DNA from: Epiperipatus broadwayi
Lineage: Eukaryota > Onychophora > Udeonychophora > Euonychophora > Peripatidae
DNA length: 64,000 bases
Assembly (NCBI GenBank): GCA_028023455.1
Contig: JAQFVV010012419.1
Location: forward strand, 310,001-374,000
Direction of reading: 5' to 3'
In this document: piece after piece, positions 1 to 11,290 of the stretch
Layout of the letters: each line of letters opens with the position of its first letter
How positions within the stretch are numbered: position 1 is the first letter of the stretch
Translations under genes and position numbers: made by a program
The notes under the pieces: model-generated
Seen by the model: the letters and a program-made list of their open reading frames with translations, nothing else
Databases searched by the model: none
What the model was told of the DNA's origin: nothing

Positions 1-3000
1 TCTGCAAGTTTTCATTGCATGAGACCTTATGGCTGACGATGGACCAGATGGTATAATTTGTGAAACTATTAATGATTATGAATTTTAAAAGACATATATA
101 ATTTTGGTACAAATGCTAGTCTAGGTATGAGCTTTGCAATAATAATAAGCATGAAAAACTTGGATTCTTTCCATTTATAATTTAATAAATATCAATGAGA
201 CTCTTGTTATGTTTGATGAATTACAATTATAACATTAAGAGAATAAATTCAATCATAGTATTATCTGGTACATCTGTTTATAAGTTTATGAAATCATTCA
301 ATTTTATATCATGTATTAGAAACAACAAAGCAAAGCTAAAATGATGGAAAAGGCAAATGAGATTTTATTGTACCTTACACATCATAAACTACCAAGGACA
401 AAAGCATTCAAATATTTTCTCACAATATTACTAAGAGTCTTATAACATACTGACAAACAGTATGTACTCCAATGTATGCTGTATTCAAGATATAGGATTT
501 CTGGTTTTATGAATGACAAATAGCAACGGCACAGTAAGTTTAATTATAATTAATATTTATTTACTATCCTATGATTAACAAATAATTGATGTAGGATCTT
601 TAATATAATAAATAGATACATAAATAAACAAATAAAATAAATAAATAAAATATCATTCCATTTGTTTTCTTAAATAAACATATCATAGGCACAGTTTTAT
701 AAAGGCCTAACCATAAATTTTATTATAATTTGATATAATTTCTGCCTTGAGGAAAATATACTGAAATTCAACATCAAATCATGAAATACCTAATGTGTCA
801 GTTCCAGAACCAATAAACCTATATTAGAAACCTATAATAATATAATAAATAATATTATATTTGCAGGATTTAGCTATAATGCAATACTAAACCAAAATAA
901 AAATTCAAACTTCAGATAAAATATTAATTAACAAACAGTTAATCATTATGAGGTTAATTTATATAAGATGCCCTGCTACACTTTATGACTGAACTTATAA
1001 GTTATACTTATAAACGGAAGAAGATGATTTTAGCATAATAATACAAAATACTTTGCCCAAACTTACCTTTATGAAGTAAAATGATATTCATGTGGATATA
1101 TTCATATACACATAGGAATGATACAACACTGAGTATCCTGGGGGTTTATGCACCACCATGAAGCACAAATATAATTATACAATTCTGCAGATTAACCACC
1201 AGCGCAGGAGTGAGTGTAAAAATACAGAAAGTGGCAAATAATTTAAGCTGCGGATTAACCACCAACACAGACTAATGCCATTTAACATTGTAAAGCAATA
1301 TTAATATTTACTTCATATTTAAACTGCAAAAATCATCCTCCTCAATTATTCTGACAATTCAGAAAAACACCAGAAATTTAGCAGATGTGGGTTCATACAT
1401 AATGAAAAGTGTTTCAATAATAAGGACAACTAATATACTGATTTATTCTGCTTAAAATATAACCATAATAACAGTGTAATACAGGTGACACAAGTATAGG
1501 AACAGAACCCTGGAAAGACTCTTAAGACATTTCATAAGAGGTTGACACACACCATAAATTTATTAGTAATTCTCAAGCTTTTCACAAGCGCTATTTCCTC
1601 AAATATTTTATTCAATCCCATGAATTTAATTTAAACATAGTAAAAGTATAAATCATGAACCTCATATATAAGTTCATATAACAATAAAAATTAAAATTAA
1701 TTCCTTCTTACATAAATAAAAGTGTACAACATTTTTAGAATATCAAATATCCATGAAATCAATATAAAATGTCTTGAACATTACACAAAGTAATAATTAT
1801 AAATTATAGCCGAATTCCATAAAAGGGATTATATCAGTTTATTCTAGTTATTATGAGTACTTTTAAATTAATGAATTTTACATGGGCTCCATGAATATGA
1901 GATAATTTCAAAATCATGACATGTAGAGTTTAAATGAAAAATGTTCTTCATAAGTTATTAAATTCTACATTTTTATATAGCATTGTTCCAAGTTTGTTAT
2001 ATCCAGGCTATATTAATTTATATATCCACATTTAAATTGAGGAATAATAATTAAAGCAAAATAATTTAACAAATCAACATTGGTGATAGAAATCAGAAAG
2101 AAGTCTTAGTTAATTGTTTAAAGGCTGTTATTATTATTCAAGTAGTAAACAAATTAAATAGTAAGTACATTACTGGCAGTATACATTCAGATAAGATAAT
2201 CAATTCTTTGTTATTTAAGTGATACACAGAAATATTAAATCAGCATTTCAATAAAATTTTAAAATTGATTTTGATTTTAAACCTCTTCTTTTTTAAAAAT
2301 AAAGTTTTCATATCCGAAAAACTTCTGCAATTAAAATATTTATCTAATGTTGCCAGTTTGTATGTAATAAAATATTCCAAAACATACTGATTTTCTGCTA
2401 TTAATTGTACTTTTAGAGTTAAGTGTTTTGACATATTTCAAATGTAGATATTGAGCAAATTATTAGTGATTTGATCCATTTGGTCAGCAAACTTGAACAG
2501 ACACTTTAAATTTAGCAACTCATACTATTATTAAATATCACCATTTTGTATTTAAATTCATATGAAAATTCTTGGTTAAACCATTTGCTTATCAATTACT
2601 TTTTAAAAATATGTAACACGCTTTGCTTACATGTTATTCTTCCACCATTTGTTTTCTTAATAATCCCTCGAATACTCTCTTTCACTGAAATGCACACATG
2701 TTTATTATATTTTTATCTAATAATTAAAAATTAGTTAAACAAATAGCTTTTGAATTTAAATGAAAATAATTTGTTGGATTATTTTAAATAAATAAGAATT
2801 ATTATTATTCTTAATCACATTTTACTAAACTTGATGTGTGCTGTCAATTTCTTACAAGTTAAACATATTTGACCCAAATCAGTGGATGGAAAAAAGCAAT
2901 TTTAAATACATTAAATAACACAGGCAATAAGCAAGGCAAAATATTACTTATTCTCACCAATAAATTATCTTGAATGCAAGTAAATAGTCTGTTCAGAATG

Positions 3001-3189
3001 CAAACCAAGGCAATCATATCACCAAGAAGAAGACAGAAATTTTTATATCAGTTGTATCAATATTTATATTTTACACTAAAATATAAGGTTACAATATAAA
3101 TAATATTATTCCATGTTTGTATTTTCATCAAAGCAATATATGTAATTATATAATTGAATATTTGTAAATTTAGTAATTAAATAATTAAA
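1..3189. other. AT-rich DNA without a recognised gene
   Basis: I see no coding region here. Short open frames on both strands (for example 2240-2434 and 2546-2734) have no recognisable motif and the composition expected of random AT-rich sequence. Runs of AAATA units occur near 610-650. A short motif reading attaaccacca occurs twice at 1192-1265 and again near 7301, suggesting an unclassified dispersed repeat. Confidence 0.6.
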
Positions 3190-3650
3190 TTTTTTTTACA
3201 CTTAGGAGTGCTTTCAATTATCCTAGTAATCTTTGTAAACTAAAACTTTGAAAGGCTAACTTTTCCACAATTTTGTGATCTTAATGTTTGTTGCCTGCCT
3301 GTTAATTAAGTCATGTTTATATCTGTATATTAGCATAGCTTCTTTTATTTTTCTTTTATTATTATTTTTTTCAATTTGCAATATTTTTACATTATTAAAA
3401 TTGAAGTCAAAACCATAAATACATGACTTATTATGATTGTAAAAATCAGATGCTGAAATATTATCTATTTCACAATTTTGTTTTGATTTCTGAACCCATT
3501 TTAATAACAGCAAGTGCTCTTTAGTTCTTTTTTTAAATGTACATCTCAATTCACCTATATATCCATTGCCACATGTACCCATCCATTTATAAATGACACA
3601 ATTTTTATTTATAAATGAGGTTTTATCTAATTTTAATATAAAACTTTAAA
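3190..3650 (-). mobile_element. Penelope-like element, 3' end fragment
   Basis: This fragment holds the C-terminal GIY-YIG endonuclease part of a Penelope-like retroelement followed by its 3' tail. On the - strand the tail reads through a small hairpin (GATTA paired with TAATT) and then GAAAGCACTCCTAAGTG. The same tail occurs at 47340-47400, and a related hairpin-plus-GAAAG at 11041-11071. No reverse transcriptase part is present, so the copy is 5'-truncated or was separated from it. Confidence 0.75.
3256..3582 (-). pseudogene. GIY-YIG endonuclease domain of a Penelope-like element (fragment)
   Basis: The 108-codon frame contains GNGYIGE, then an Arg/Lys-rich stretch ending KKRTKEHL. This matches the YIGET...R...EH core of GIY-YIG nucleases that Penelope-like elements carry at their C terminus. 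Near the end, IKEAMLIYRYKHDLINRQ matches the 'EA.LI...D.IN' segment before the stop. In the family this nuclease nicks target DNA to prime reverse transcription. The frame upstream of the first Met continues toward a CVIYKW segment resembling the preceding beta strand, but with a stop, so the copy is a relic. It could instead be a solo GIY-YIG gene, but its tail is shared with other Penelope fragments in this window. Confidence 0.7.
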
Positions 3651-4308
3651 CTTACATGCCATTTACTTACATATTTAATACAGCCCGTAAAGTCATTTTA
3701 ACTAGTTAAGGATGGGGCATACATATTGTTGCAAAAATCATTCTAAACTGCATGGCACTCAGTATTATTAACTTAAAATTTTTGCAGGTTATAATTTATT
3801 TTTAATGCCACATTCACTTTATTTACTCCTACTGTTTCAATAAAGTACTTTTTATATGACAAATATACCATAGTTATCTAAAATACTTCTTTATTATAAA
3901 TGGATAACTATGACAATTTGGAAGTTGATCAAATACTTAGAAGAAATGTCATTTTCTTTTACAATTTTCCATACTATTGGTGGATTGCCTTGTGTTCTGT
4001 TATAATTATGACTAGTTAGCAGTTTCATGTCCTCAGTTTGAGCCAGTATTACTGCATCTAAACTATTATGGACAAAATAGTACAATTGCTCAATATTTGA
4101 TAGTTGTTGGATGTTGCCTGAAAATTTAAAGTGGATTTCTTCTACATTGAATCTGGTTGCATTTCCTGAACTGTCTATGCAATTATTCTATTTATTGCCA
4201 TTGCCTATTTACTTTCATTTATCATTATAACATTATAACATGAATTGGATTTAGATAATATTGTAAGGTACTTAGGTAGTATGCCTCCTGAAAGTTTTCC
4301 ATCCATTA
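3651..4308. other. Unassigned AT-rich stretch
   Basis: Nothing recognised. A 63-codon open frame on the - strand (3894-4085) has no motif I know and no supporting context. Confidence 0.5.
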
Positions 4309-4508
4309 TTTTTAAATAATTCATTTTCAGAGACTTACAACACATGGTGTTAACAATGTGGCTGACTGATAATAATCATATTTGATCATTGTTTTTTATT
4401 TATTAAAATGATAAACACAGAAGTCCAAAAGATTGTAATTCAAAAATGTTTTAATGTAAATACAGTAAGTAAATTTTAAGAAAAAAAACAGCATTTGCAA
4501 GACTATAA
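4309..4508 (+). repeat. Left terminal inverted repeat of Merlin-type element
   Basis: The segment from TTTTTAAATAATTCATTTTC through ACAGCATTTGCAAGAC aligns with the reverse complement of 9880-10084. Shared blocks include CTTACAACA, TGGCTGACTGATA, GATTGTAATTCAA and TAAATACAGTAA. A second, weaker copy of its inner part (GGATTGTAATTTACA... TAATGTAAATTCACTAAG) lies just downstream at about 4580-4640. Confidence 0.65.
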
Positions 4509-5003
4509 CAAGCATGCAGACTGATTTCAGTTTTCAGGTGAGAACTATTTCATAATTTTGAAATAATTTACTGAAACACACCAAAATACAAAGGATTGTA
4601 ATTTACATTTTAATGTAAATTCACTAAGCCAGTTGTAAAGTAATGTCAATGCAGTCACAAACAATATTTTGAAGCCTTCTAACTATGTTCCTTTCTAAAC
4701 AGTTAGGCATTTAAAATGTGTGTCATTGCATCTCTGTTCATACATAAAGTGTAATTTTATGTCAATTCTTACTACTTAGGAGGCAGTATGCTGTAATTGT
4801 GAAAATATCTGTTGATGAAATATTCCAAACTTTAATCATATTTTCAAAATTGATATGGTGCAGTGTTTAAGATCAAGTAAGGAATATATGTTTATGTGCA
4901 ACAATAAATGTATAATAAACATGTGTGTGAAATAATTATTATATAATGATTATTTATAACTTTGTACCAATAAATATATAACAATATAACTAAAAATGTG
5001 TAG

Positions 5004-5220
5004 TAATCTTCTTCAGAGACAAAATTCTCCATACAGTAGTGCCACTTAGTGCAAGCCAGAGTAATCAATGGATGCAGGAAGATTTGTGCATAAAATCTCT
5101 ATCTAATGTGTACTCATTCAATATCCCCAGACTAGTTTCTAGCTTGTGGCTTTCATCAGTGATGAGTCTCTGTGAAAAACAGCTTGTATGAATACAAAAA
5201 ATGGTGATCATGTGATGTAG
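5004..5220 (-). mobile_element. Hammerhead-bearing retroelement unit inserted in an LTR
   Basis: Alignment of the two LTRs shows this block is absent from the 3' LTR, where the sequence runs directly from ATGTGTAG into CACTGTTGTTAG. The inserted block is the same family as the copies at 18300-19024. Shared blocks are AGTAGTGCCA, CAATCAATGGATGC, GTGCATAAAATC, ATATCCCCAGACTAGTTTCT and ATGGTGATCATGTGA. It carries a hammerhead-type ribozyme on its - strand. The arrangement fits a Penelope terminal repeat or a non-autonomous retrozyme. Confidence 0.65.
5124..5165 (-). ncRNA. Hammerhead-type self-cleaving ribozyme (candidate)
   Basis: On the - strand the conserved core CTGATGA is followed by AAGCCACAAGCTA, then GAAAC-TA-GTC, then TGGGGA. 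Helix II is AGC/GCT closing a CACAA loop. Helix III is the minimal A-C/G-U pair with a two-base loop. The cleavage site would be GTC, and helix I pairs TCATCA with TGGGGA (one mismatch, one wobble). A small helix III is known for hammerheads in Penelope-like elements. An A-A opposition at the base of helix II is non-canonical and may weaken this copy. Confidence 0.6.
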
Positions 5221-5969
5221 CAATGTTGTTAGGTCATAGAATTGAAAAAAGGCTTTATAAGATCAAAGAAGAATAAAAAATGTTATATATGGTGAAGTGT
5301 GTAAAAAAGCCATGTGTATGTAAAAACACCATGTATGGTAAAATATATAAAAACTACCATGTTTAGTAAAGTTTGTAAAGACTCCAGAGGTCTTGAGAGT
5401 TATATAAACATCCAAAACCTTATCTATATGTTTTATTATTAATGTATGTCGAAGAATCTTGCCTTTGTAAGTCCAAAAAAAAGGTCTATGGTTTAATATG
5501 TGCAGGTCACCATATTTTATTATCTTAATGTGTCTTAAATAGGCTATGCTTAATTGTAAATATGCTCATACATTATTTAAATTAAACTATTACATTACCA
5601 TCTCAATTATGCCTTTTAAATTATTTATTTGCTGCTCACAGGATACAGCAAATTGGTGGTCATTACAAGAGTTGAATCTTAAGTAACTGACTGAACAGAA
5701 AATTGGCACAGTCATAATAGAGGTAGAATCATGAGTAAGTGCCTGATTCACAAACTGGAACAGTCATGACTGGATTTGAACTAACAGAGAAAATGGCAAG
5801 AATATCATAATGTGGTATATGCAAATTTAATGTAAATAATTCAAGAGGTTGACCTACTATACTTCAGAGGATAAAAATTACTTTGCTGTAAATAGTATTA
5901 CTGTGAATACTGTAAATAGCCTATTTACTTTGCTTTGCAGGTCAAAGGATAATTGAGATAGCTAACAAA

Positions 5970-6440
5970 CTATATAAAAATTCATTGAATATAAAGAAAT
6001 ACTTTGATCTTGTAACAAAGTTAATGATTATTTCAACCCCAGCCATTCAAATGTATTGCTGAATTACATTTTAGAGGCAAAAGGCAAGGTAAAAATGAAA
6101 AAATAAAGGATTATGGCAGAGATCTAAGAGAGATTGTAAAACCATGTCTTTATGACAATCACTTAGAGGAAGCTATATGGGCTAATAGATGATCAGTTTA
6201 GGCAAATATTATTAGAAGTAAAAGACCTAACCTATGAGGAAGCAATCAAAGGAAAAGAGTTCAGAAAGTTTTACAAGACCAGAATTATTTCAAGCTACAA
6301 TTTATAAAATATAGGGAGTTGAATCTAAAACAAACAAGTAAATGTTTCTGATGCAGAAAAATCAGTCACAAAGCCTACAATTGCAATAAGCAAGAAAGTA
6401 AAAGTTATAAGAAGGCAAGTGATAATTCCCAAAGAGGGTA
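5970..6440 (+). pseudogene. Gag-like region with CCHC zinc knuckle, gypsy-like element
   Basis: Read across frames, this stretch gives peptides with the retrotransposon gag signature, including a polar segment around IKDYGRDLREIV and a later LEEAIWANR and KDLTYEEAIKG. It is followed by a zinc knuckle at 6343-6384 with the spacing C-X2-C-X4-H-X4-C (CF*CRKISHKAYNC); the third knuckle codon is a stop. In the family, gag packages element RNA and the knuckle binds it. The stops make it a pseudogene. Start and end are approximate because several frames are involved. Confidence 0.6.
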
Positions 6441-7139
6441 CCATCATATGAAAACAAGCAGAAATCTTACCTGCTTGTGATTAAAAGTAGCTACTTAAAA
6501 ATGCTTCCTTAGACAAATTGGACCAAATTACACTAAATGTAAAAATAATCAGCAAATCAATTACTAGGAAATTGATAGTGGGCAGAGACAAAAAGGAAAG
6601 ATTGGGAAAGTCTAATTGAGAATTTAAAATTCTCCCAAAAGTAAAAAAAACTCACATCAAGACCTGGGAAGGTAACAAAAATCCCATAAAAATATTTAAG
6701 AATTGCAAAAGTAAAATAGAAATAAAGAAGAGTACAGAAATACTACCACTGTATGTAGTAAATGTGGAAATTAACCTCTTTATAGGTTGAGAATAGTTTG
6801 CATCTTTAGGCATAAGGATATGTGTGATTAAGAAAATCAATAGAGTAACACGGTAAAAATATATCACATGCAGATGTATTATCTAGATGCCCAGATAAAG
6901 CTGAATTGCCTATGACATGATGTGTATGTAAATTACATTGATTAGCTAGCTTCAAAAACTGTTAATAATTGAACAATAGCCGAATGAATTAACCCAGTCT
7001 CTGGCTACAGAATTCTTAAAAATTTGGATAAAGAGCAAATGCCCCACTAAATGCCCTCCCTACTTAAATAAACAACTGTGGAATGAATGTGGGAGACTGT
7101 TTGTAAATAAAGGTTTATATTGATGGATGACAAAGTACT

Positions 7140-7700
7140 TGTATCCAGCTATGGTCATGGGAGAGTACTTAGATTATTACATCAAGGTCATCTGGAAATA
7201 GTTAGAGCTAAAATCCTGGCACTCAGCTGTTTAGTGGCCAGAAATAAAGAGACCTCATGCTGTATATTAAAAAGTGAATGAATATCAAATCACAGCTGAT
7301 TAACCACCAAAGAAATGTATTTCATGACCTACCTGAGAAATGTCTTGGGGAAAAATCGGCATTGGCCATACCAGTCCATGGATAGAATATTATTATTTAA
7401 TAGTGGTGGATTGATATAGTTGTTGGACTGAATTCTGAGTTATACAAAATATTAGTTCATCTGCAACTATTGAAAAACTTAGACATATTCACTGCACACA
7501 GATTGTCCTCTCAGATAATTACTCCCTTCTGTTCAAAAAAATTTGAAGATTTTATTAATTAATAAGGGATAAATCATATAAAATCACTGATGTATCACCT
7601 CCAGTCAAATGGAATTGCTGAGAAGGCTGTCCAAAATATATAAAAAAACTTAAGATTAAAATTAAAAATATAAATGAAGCTATATTTGAAATAGCATTTC
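7140..7700 (+). pseudogene. Integrase remnant of gypsy-like element
   Basis: The peptide RLLHQGHLEIVRAKI near 7168-7212 matches the 'LH.GH.GI.RMK..AR' part of the H2C2 zinc-binding domain of Ty3/gypsy integrases. Further on, SNGIAEKAVQNI (about 7606-7641) matches the 'SNG.AERAVQT' end of the catalytic core. The region between carries weaker matches and several stops or frameshifts. The enzyme would insert element cDNA into the genome; this copy cannot. It is the best evidence for the Ty3/gypsy assignment. Confidence 0.7.
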
Positions 7701-8291
7701 ATCAACATTGTATGCATCTACTGCCACTGAGAAAACCCCAGTTGAACTGTTGATTTAAAGAAAACTAAGGAATTTATTGACAATCTTGCTACCTATCCAA
7801 CAAAGAATTAATGAATCAGTAATGATAAGAAGAAAGTTTGAAATAGGTGACAACATTTGGTTACGGAATAAATTCAAAGAGCTGGGAAAAAGCAATCATC
7901 ATGAGAAATACTGCAAATCATTTGACAGAAACTGAGACTGAAGAGGGCATAAAACTTTAGAAGCATAAAAACCAGCTAAAAAATTATATCTGTCAAATAT
8001 AAATAATGAAGACAGTGAAGAAGCAACCAGCAACAATGTTAAAGCAGAAACAACAGCATTAACCAGTCCAGAGATTTACAACAATGAAGAAAAAAGAATT
8101 GTCAATGATTGGACACTCTTCTAAAAATAAAATAGCTACAGTGATATCATCATCAAGACACAGCAAAGACTTCCAGCATCCAGAAAGAACCAGAAACCAT
8201 CCTGCTCATCTCAAAGACTATGATAGATAAAAAGCATACTTCTGGAGCAGGGAAAATTGCACTGTTCAATGTCAAGCAAGAAACATATACA

Positions 8292-8860
8292 TGTATTCAA
8301 CAATAAATGTATAATAATTGTGTAGAATAAAAATAATAACATTGTACAGTTATTATGTATAATGTTTGTGTGAAATAATTATAATATATAGTGACTATTT
8401 AAATAGCTGGGTAATAATAAATGTGTAGCAATGTAACTATAAATGTGTAGCACTGTTGTTAGATCATAGAATTGATATCTAACATGCCATATATGATGAA
8501 GTGTGTAAAAAACCCATGTGTTTATAAAAAAAAAAGCCATACATGATAAGATATGTAAAAAATGCCATATTTTCTAAAGTTTGTAAAGATTCCAGAAGTC
8601 TAGATGGGTTTATAAACTGCCCAAATCTGATCTATATATTTTGGTATAATGTAAGTCAGAGAATTCTCTCTCTGTAAGTCCAAAAGCAAGACTAGGATTT
8701 ATTAAGTGCAAATCACCATTATTTTTTATTATTTTAATGCACCTTAAATATACTATGAACATTTGTAAATATGCTCATACATTATTTAAATTAAGTTATT
8801 TGCTTACCATCTTAATTCTGCCTTTATCAATTATTTACTTGCTGCTCACAGAACCCAGCA
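8292..8860 (+). repeat. 3' LTR of gypsy-like element
   Basis: This is a direct repeat of the 5' LTR at 4889-5650, without the hammerhead insertion. It has short AT-rich insertions relative to the 5' copy (near 8320-8360). It ends at CCCAGCA, after which Merlin sequence resumes. No exact target-site duplication could be read (TATA before the 5' LTR, TTTA after this copy). Confidence 0.7.
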
Positions 8861-9121
8861 TTTAGCAAATAACAAATGTTAAAAAAATTATCATTTGTAA
8901 ACTAATGTCAAAAAAATTACACCTCATGTTAGGTGTTCACTGAGTGTTAACATTTTGACATTATTTTGTCAATAGAATTTGTAGGCTAATCCCCATTTTT
9001 TAATAAATTCTATTTTGAATATTAATTTTAAAATATTCAAAACATTCTTCAATAAAATTTATTTAGAATATAATGTCTAAATGTATTTAAACTTTGCCAC
9101 ATGGTCAATACTTAAGACATA

Positions 9122-9880
9122 GTGCTAAAATTGATAACTTTTAAAAATTTGGTATGCCATAAGTGTAAAATTATAGTGATTTTTAAAATTTCTTTTTTTC
9201 TCAATCCATTTTTTAATTATGATCAAAATTTGGAATCCACCATTGACAGAACAGAATGCCATAAAATAGTTACAAACTTCAGTGAAGTGCCTACCCAAAA
9301 AATGTGTGATAATGTTCATGGAATGAAATTTTATGTAAAGATAAAAATGCAATGGAAATGTCATGTAGGATCATGTTGTAAGCATGTAAAGGAATACTGT
9401 TTTAAGGTTCATAAATCTTAATTGTGAGTGTACTCAGATTGATGTATAGCTGGAGTAGTGAATTAACATTTGTAGAATGGGGGAAAACAATTAGATATGT
9501 CAGCTATAACTGTAATTAATTGAAATAAGTACCTGTATAAGTTTGCACCTCCAGCCTTATCTAGGCCCTCATGCAAAATTGAAGTTCTAATAAAATAATA
9601 ACAGTGAATGAAAGTCTCTTTATGAAAAGAAAAAATTAACAGGGGTGAAGACTTCTACAGCAATGGTTACTCAGTGGCTTATGCAGAGAGACGGTCAAGT
9701 GCTTTATTGTAACTGTGCCAAATAGATCAGCATTTAAAATTGTTTTCAGATTGTTGGAATGGGTATAAAACATTTCAATGTAAACCATTGATATAATTTT
9801 GTGGATTCAGACACATGCATTTACACACCAAACATTGATTGGTTGTGGGGTTCAGTGAAATGGTGAAACAAAAGACACTC
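9122..9880 (+). pseudogene. Merlin (ISXO2-like) transposase, degraded
   Basis: The first 99-codon frame ends with a zinc-binding-like segment, CDNVHGMKF...MQWKCHVGSCCKH, matching the N-terminal 'C.NGH.M...W.C....C.K' region of Merlin-type transposases. Downstream, after frameshifts, TVNESLFMKRKN, GLCRETVKCFIVTVPNRSA (about 9680-9740) and TDTHAFTHQTL-like peptides match the DDE-type catalytic core in the family's order. The usual Asp of the first catalytic motif reads Asn here. Stops and shifts make it inactive. It lies directly inside the right inverted repeat. Confidence 0.7.
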
Positions 9881-10084
9881 ATAATCTAATAAATGCTGTT
9901 TTTTTTAATTTTTATTTACTGTATTTACATTTAAAAAATCTTGAATTACAACCATTTCAACTTTTGTATTTCTTTATAATTTTAATAATTAAAAAAATCT
10001 AATTATTGAACACAATAACTATCAGTCAGCCATATTATTTTTGCCAGATGTTGTAAGCTCTTGAAAATAAATTATTTAAAAAAA
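9880..10084 (-). repeat. Right terminal inverted repeat of Merlin-type element
   Basis: This is the reverse complement of 4309-4508 over about 200 bp. The reverse complement contains GCTTACAACATCTGGC, TGGCTGACTGATAG, GGTTGTAATTCAAG and AATGTAAATACAGTAAATAA in the same order. It is followed within 15 bases by a run of G. Confidence 0.65.
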
Positions 10085-10096
10085 CAGCAAGCTTCT

Positions 10097-10111
10097 GGGG
10101 GGGGGGGGGGG
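10097..10111 (+). repeat. Poly(G) run of 15
   Basis: Fifteen consecutive G residues occur just outside the right Merlin repeat. Such a run is rare in a genome this AT-rich. On the G-rich strand it could fold into a quadruplex only intermolecularly or through slippage; it may also vary in length by sequencing or replication slippage. Confidence 0.9.
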
Positions 10112-10329
10112 CAAACTATATAAGAGTAAGGACAAGTTCCTTATTTAAGGGTAAGATGTTACTCAGTTACTGACAACAAACTATGACAGCTATATTTTTA
10201 AAATTTCATCCTAGCATGTATAAAATAAAATTAACAAATATTACAATTGTATTTAATTTGTAATATTGATTGAAACTTTACTATAGTATTTATGTGTTCT
10301 AATACATTTGTGCAATTTTTCTTTTATAG

Positions 10330-10377
10330 ATCCTTATATGAAGAATGTGCTTAAAGCAGTTATAACAATGACAAAAG
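10330..10377 (+). CDS. Candidate 48-nt micro-exon 1
   Basis: The exon is bounded by a strong acceptor (ttttcttttatag) and the donor G|GTAAAA. Its length is exactly 48 nt. Entering in phase 1, with the preceding exon supplying the G of a GAT codon, it reads DPYMKNVLKAVITMTK without a stop and ends with the first base of the next codon. The other two candidates have the same length, phase and Asp start. Hydrophobic residues fall at unit positions 4, 7, 8, 11, 12 and 14, a 3-4-3 spacing typical of an amphipathic or coiled helix. The product is unknown. A chance splice-like site is possible for any one exon, less so for three. No transcript evidence is available. Confidence 0.6.
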
Positions 10378-11034
10378 GTAAAATGCAAAAGTTTTTCTAA
10401 CAACAGAAAAGTATCTATAATCTAAATTCTATTAATATGAAAAAAATTGAAAATAGTAAAAGACAAAAATGAAATATTTTTATATAAGACTCATTTACTA
10501 AAATAAAAACATAATGTTCTTCTTGGATTAGGGTTCTTTACTACTATAATGGTCATTAGAAAATTATATCTTGTTTCTTTCGATTTAAGAAAATTTTCTT
10601 TCAACCAACCTTTATAATATATTTATTCAGAAGTTAAAAGAACCTGGTCACTTTTTATTTCATAATCAACTCTCATGAATAACAATCGATGTTGATTTTC
10701 TCTTTATATATATAATTACCATTCCAAAACTAAATGCAAGGGTAAAAAAAATAGAAAAATATACACATAATGAATAATATATTAAAACATCATGAGATTA
10801 TTATTTTTCTTTCAAATTAACTGATTTTTATGTTCCTGAAGCTATAAATGATATACATCTTCTATCATAGCATGCTAGATACTAGTAAAGCTAAATATTT
10901 ATAAACTACCTTTTGTATGGATATTTTCATTAACTATCATGTGTCATTAGCTCAGAAAAGAAGGAAATTATTTATAGTTGAATATATATATATATAAATT
11001 TTAATGGTAAATACAATTTTATAGTTTAAATTCT

Positions 11035-11290
11035 TTTGTAGCGCTTTCAATTACATGGTAATCTTCGTCAGCATTAACTGAATTTCAAATTTTCAATCGT
11101 AATGTTATGTATATTTCCATAAGCTGTGTATGGCCATATTCACAACTTACCTATTAATAACATCATTCTTATATTTATCAATTAATATTGCCTCTTTAAT
11201 TTTCGTTTTTTTATGATTTCTTTCTTACATTAATATTTTTATTTCATTACTATTAAATGTAAATTTATATAAAATATTATATATATAAAT
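11035..11290 (-). mobile_element. Penelope-like element, second 3' end fragment
   Basis: On the - strand this degraded stretch parallels the fragment at 3190-3650. An Asn/Lys/Ile-rich segment is followed by a peptide similar to 'I..INIRMMLLIGKL', which corresponds to 'LIYRYKHDLINRQ' there. A hairpin and a GAAAGCGC motif then close it. Only the last part of the GIY-YIG region and the tail are left. The (TA)n-rich sequence at 11275-11300 marks the other edge. Confidence 0.5.
11041..11071 (-). ncRNA. Hammerhead-like hairpin in Penelope 3' end
   Basis: The - strand reads CTGACGA, then A, then GATTAC-CAT-GTAATT, then GAAAGCGC. CTGANGA and GAAA are the two conserved halves of the hammerhead core, and the hairpin between them stands where helix II belongs. 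Copies at 3200-3240, 47360-47390 and 48490-48520 keep the hairpin with a U-A to C-G exchange, but their CTGANGA half is changed. Helix I and the cleavage site are not clear, so activity is uncertain. Confidence 0.45.

Larger units (their letters stand above)
4889..5650 (+). repeat. 5' LTR of gypsy-like element (interrupted)
   Basis: It aligns with 8292-8860 through shared blocks such as CAACAATAAATGTATAATAA, TGTTGTTAGRTCATAGAATT, AGTTTGTAAAG, GTAAATATGCTCATACATTA and TGCTGCTCACAG. It is longer than the 3' copy mainly because a 217 bp hammerhead-bearing element was inserted at 5004-5220. The start is placed at a TG dinucleotide and the end at CAGCA; both are approximate. Confidence 0.7.
4889..8860 (+). 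mobile_element. Ty3/gypsy-like LTR retrotransposon, internally deleted
   Basis: Two long similar sequences, 4889-5650 and 8292-8860, are direct repeats and flank a region with gag-like, zinc-knuckle and integrase remnants in the correct + strand order. No reverse transcriptase or RNase H is recognisable between the knuckle (6343-6384) and the integrase (about 7140), a gap of only ~750 bp, so the copy lost most of pol. Immediately after the 5' LTR, AATTGGTGGTCATTAC could be the tRNA primer site. Many stops and frameshifts show it is old. It lies inside the Merlin element. Confidence 0.75.
4309..10084 (+). mobile_element. Merlin-type DNA transposon, split by an LTR element
   Basis: Two copies of a ~200 bp sequence face each other at 4309-4508 and 9880-10084. 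Between them, after a 4 kb LTR insertion, lies a degraded Merlin (ISXO2/IS1016-like) transposase. I read this as one old DNA transposon of about 1.8 kb before insertion, with long terminal inverted repeats and the transposase on the + strand. Target duplications were not identified. Alternatively the two inverted copies could be independent solo ends; the transposase next to the right copy and the LTR element between argue for a single interrupted transposon. Confidence 0.6.

Noticed and set aside
4251-4275. Possible 21-nt symmetric micro-exon (gatttag|ATAATATTG...ACTTAG|GTAG)
   Set aside because: The acceptor lacks a pyrimidine tract and the length differs from the 48-nt series; likely chance.
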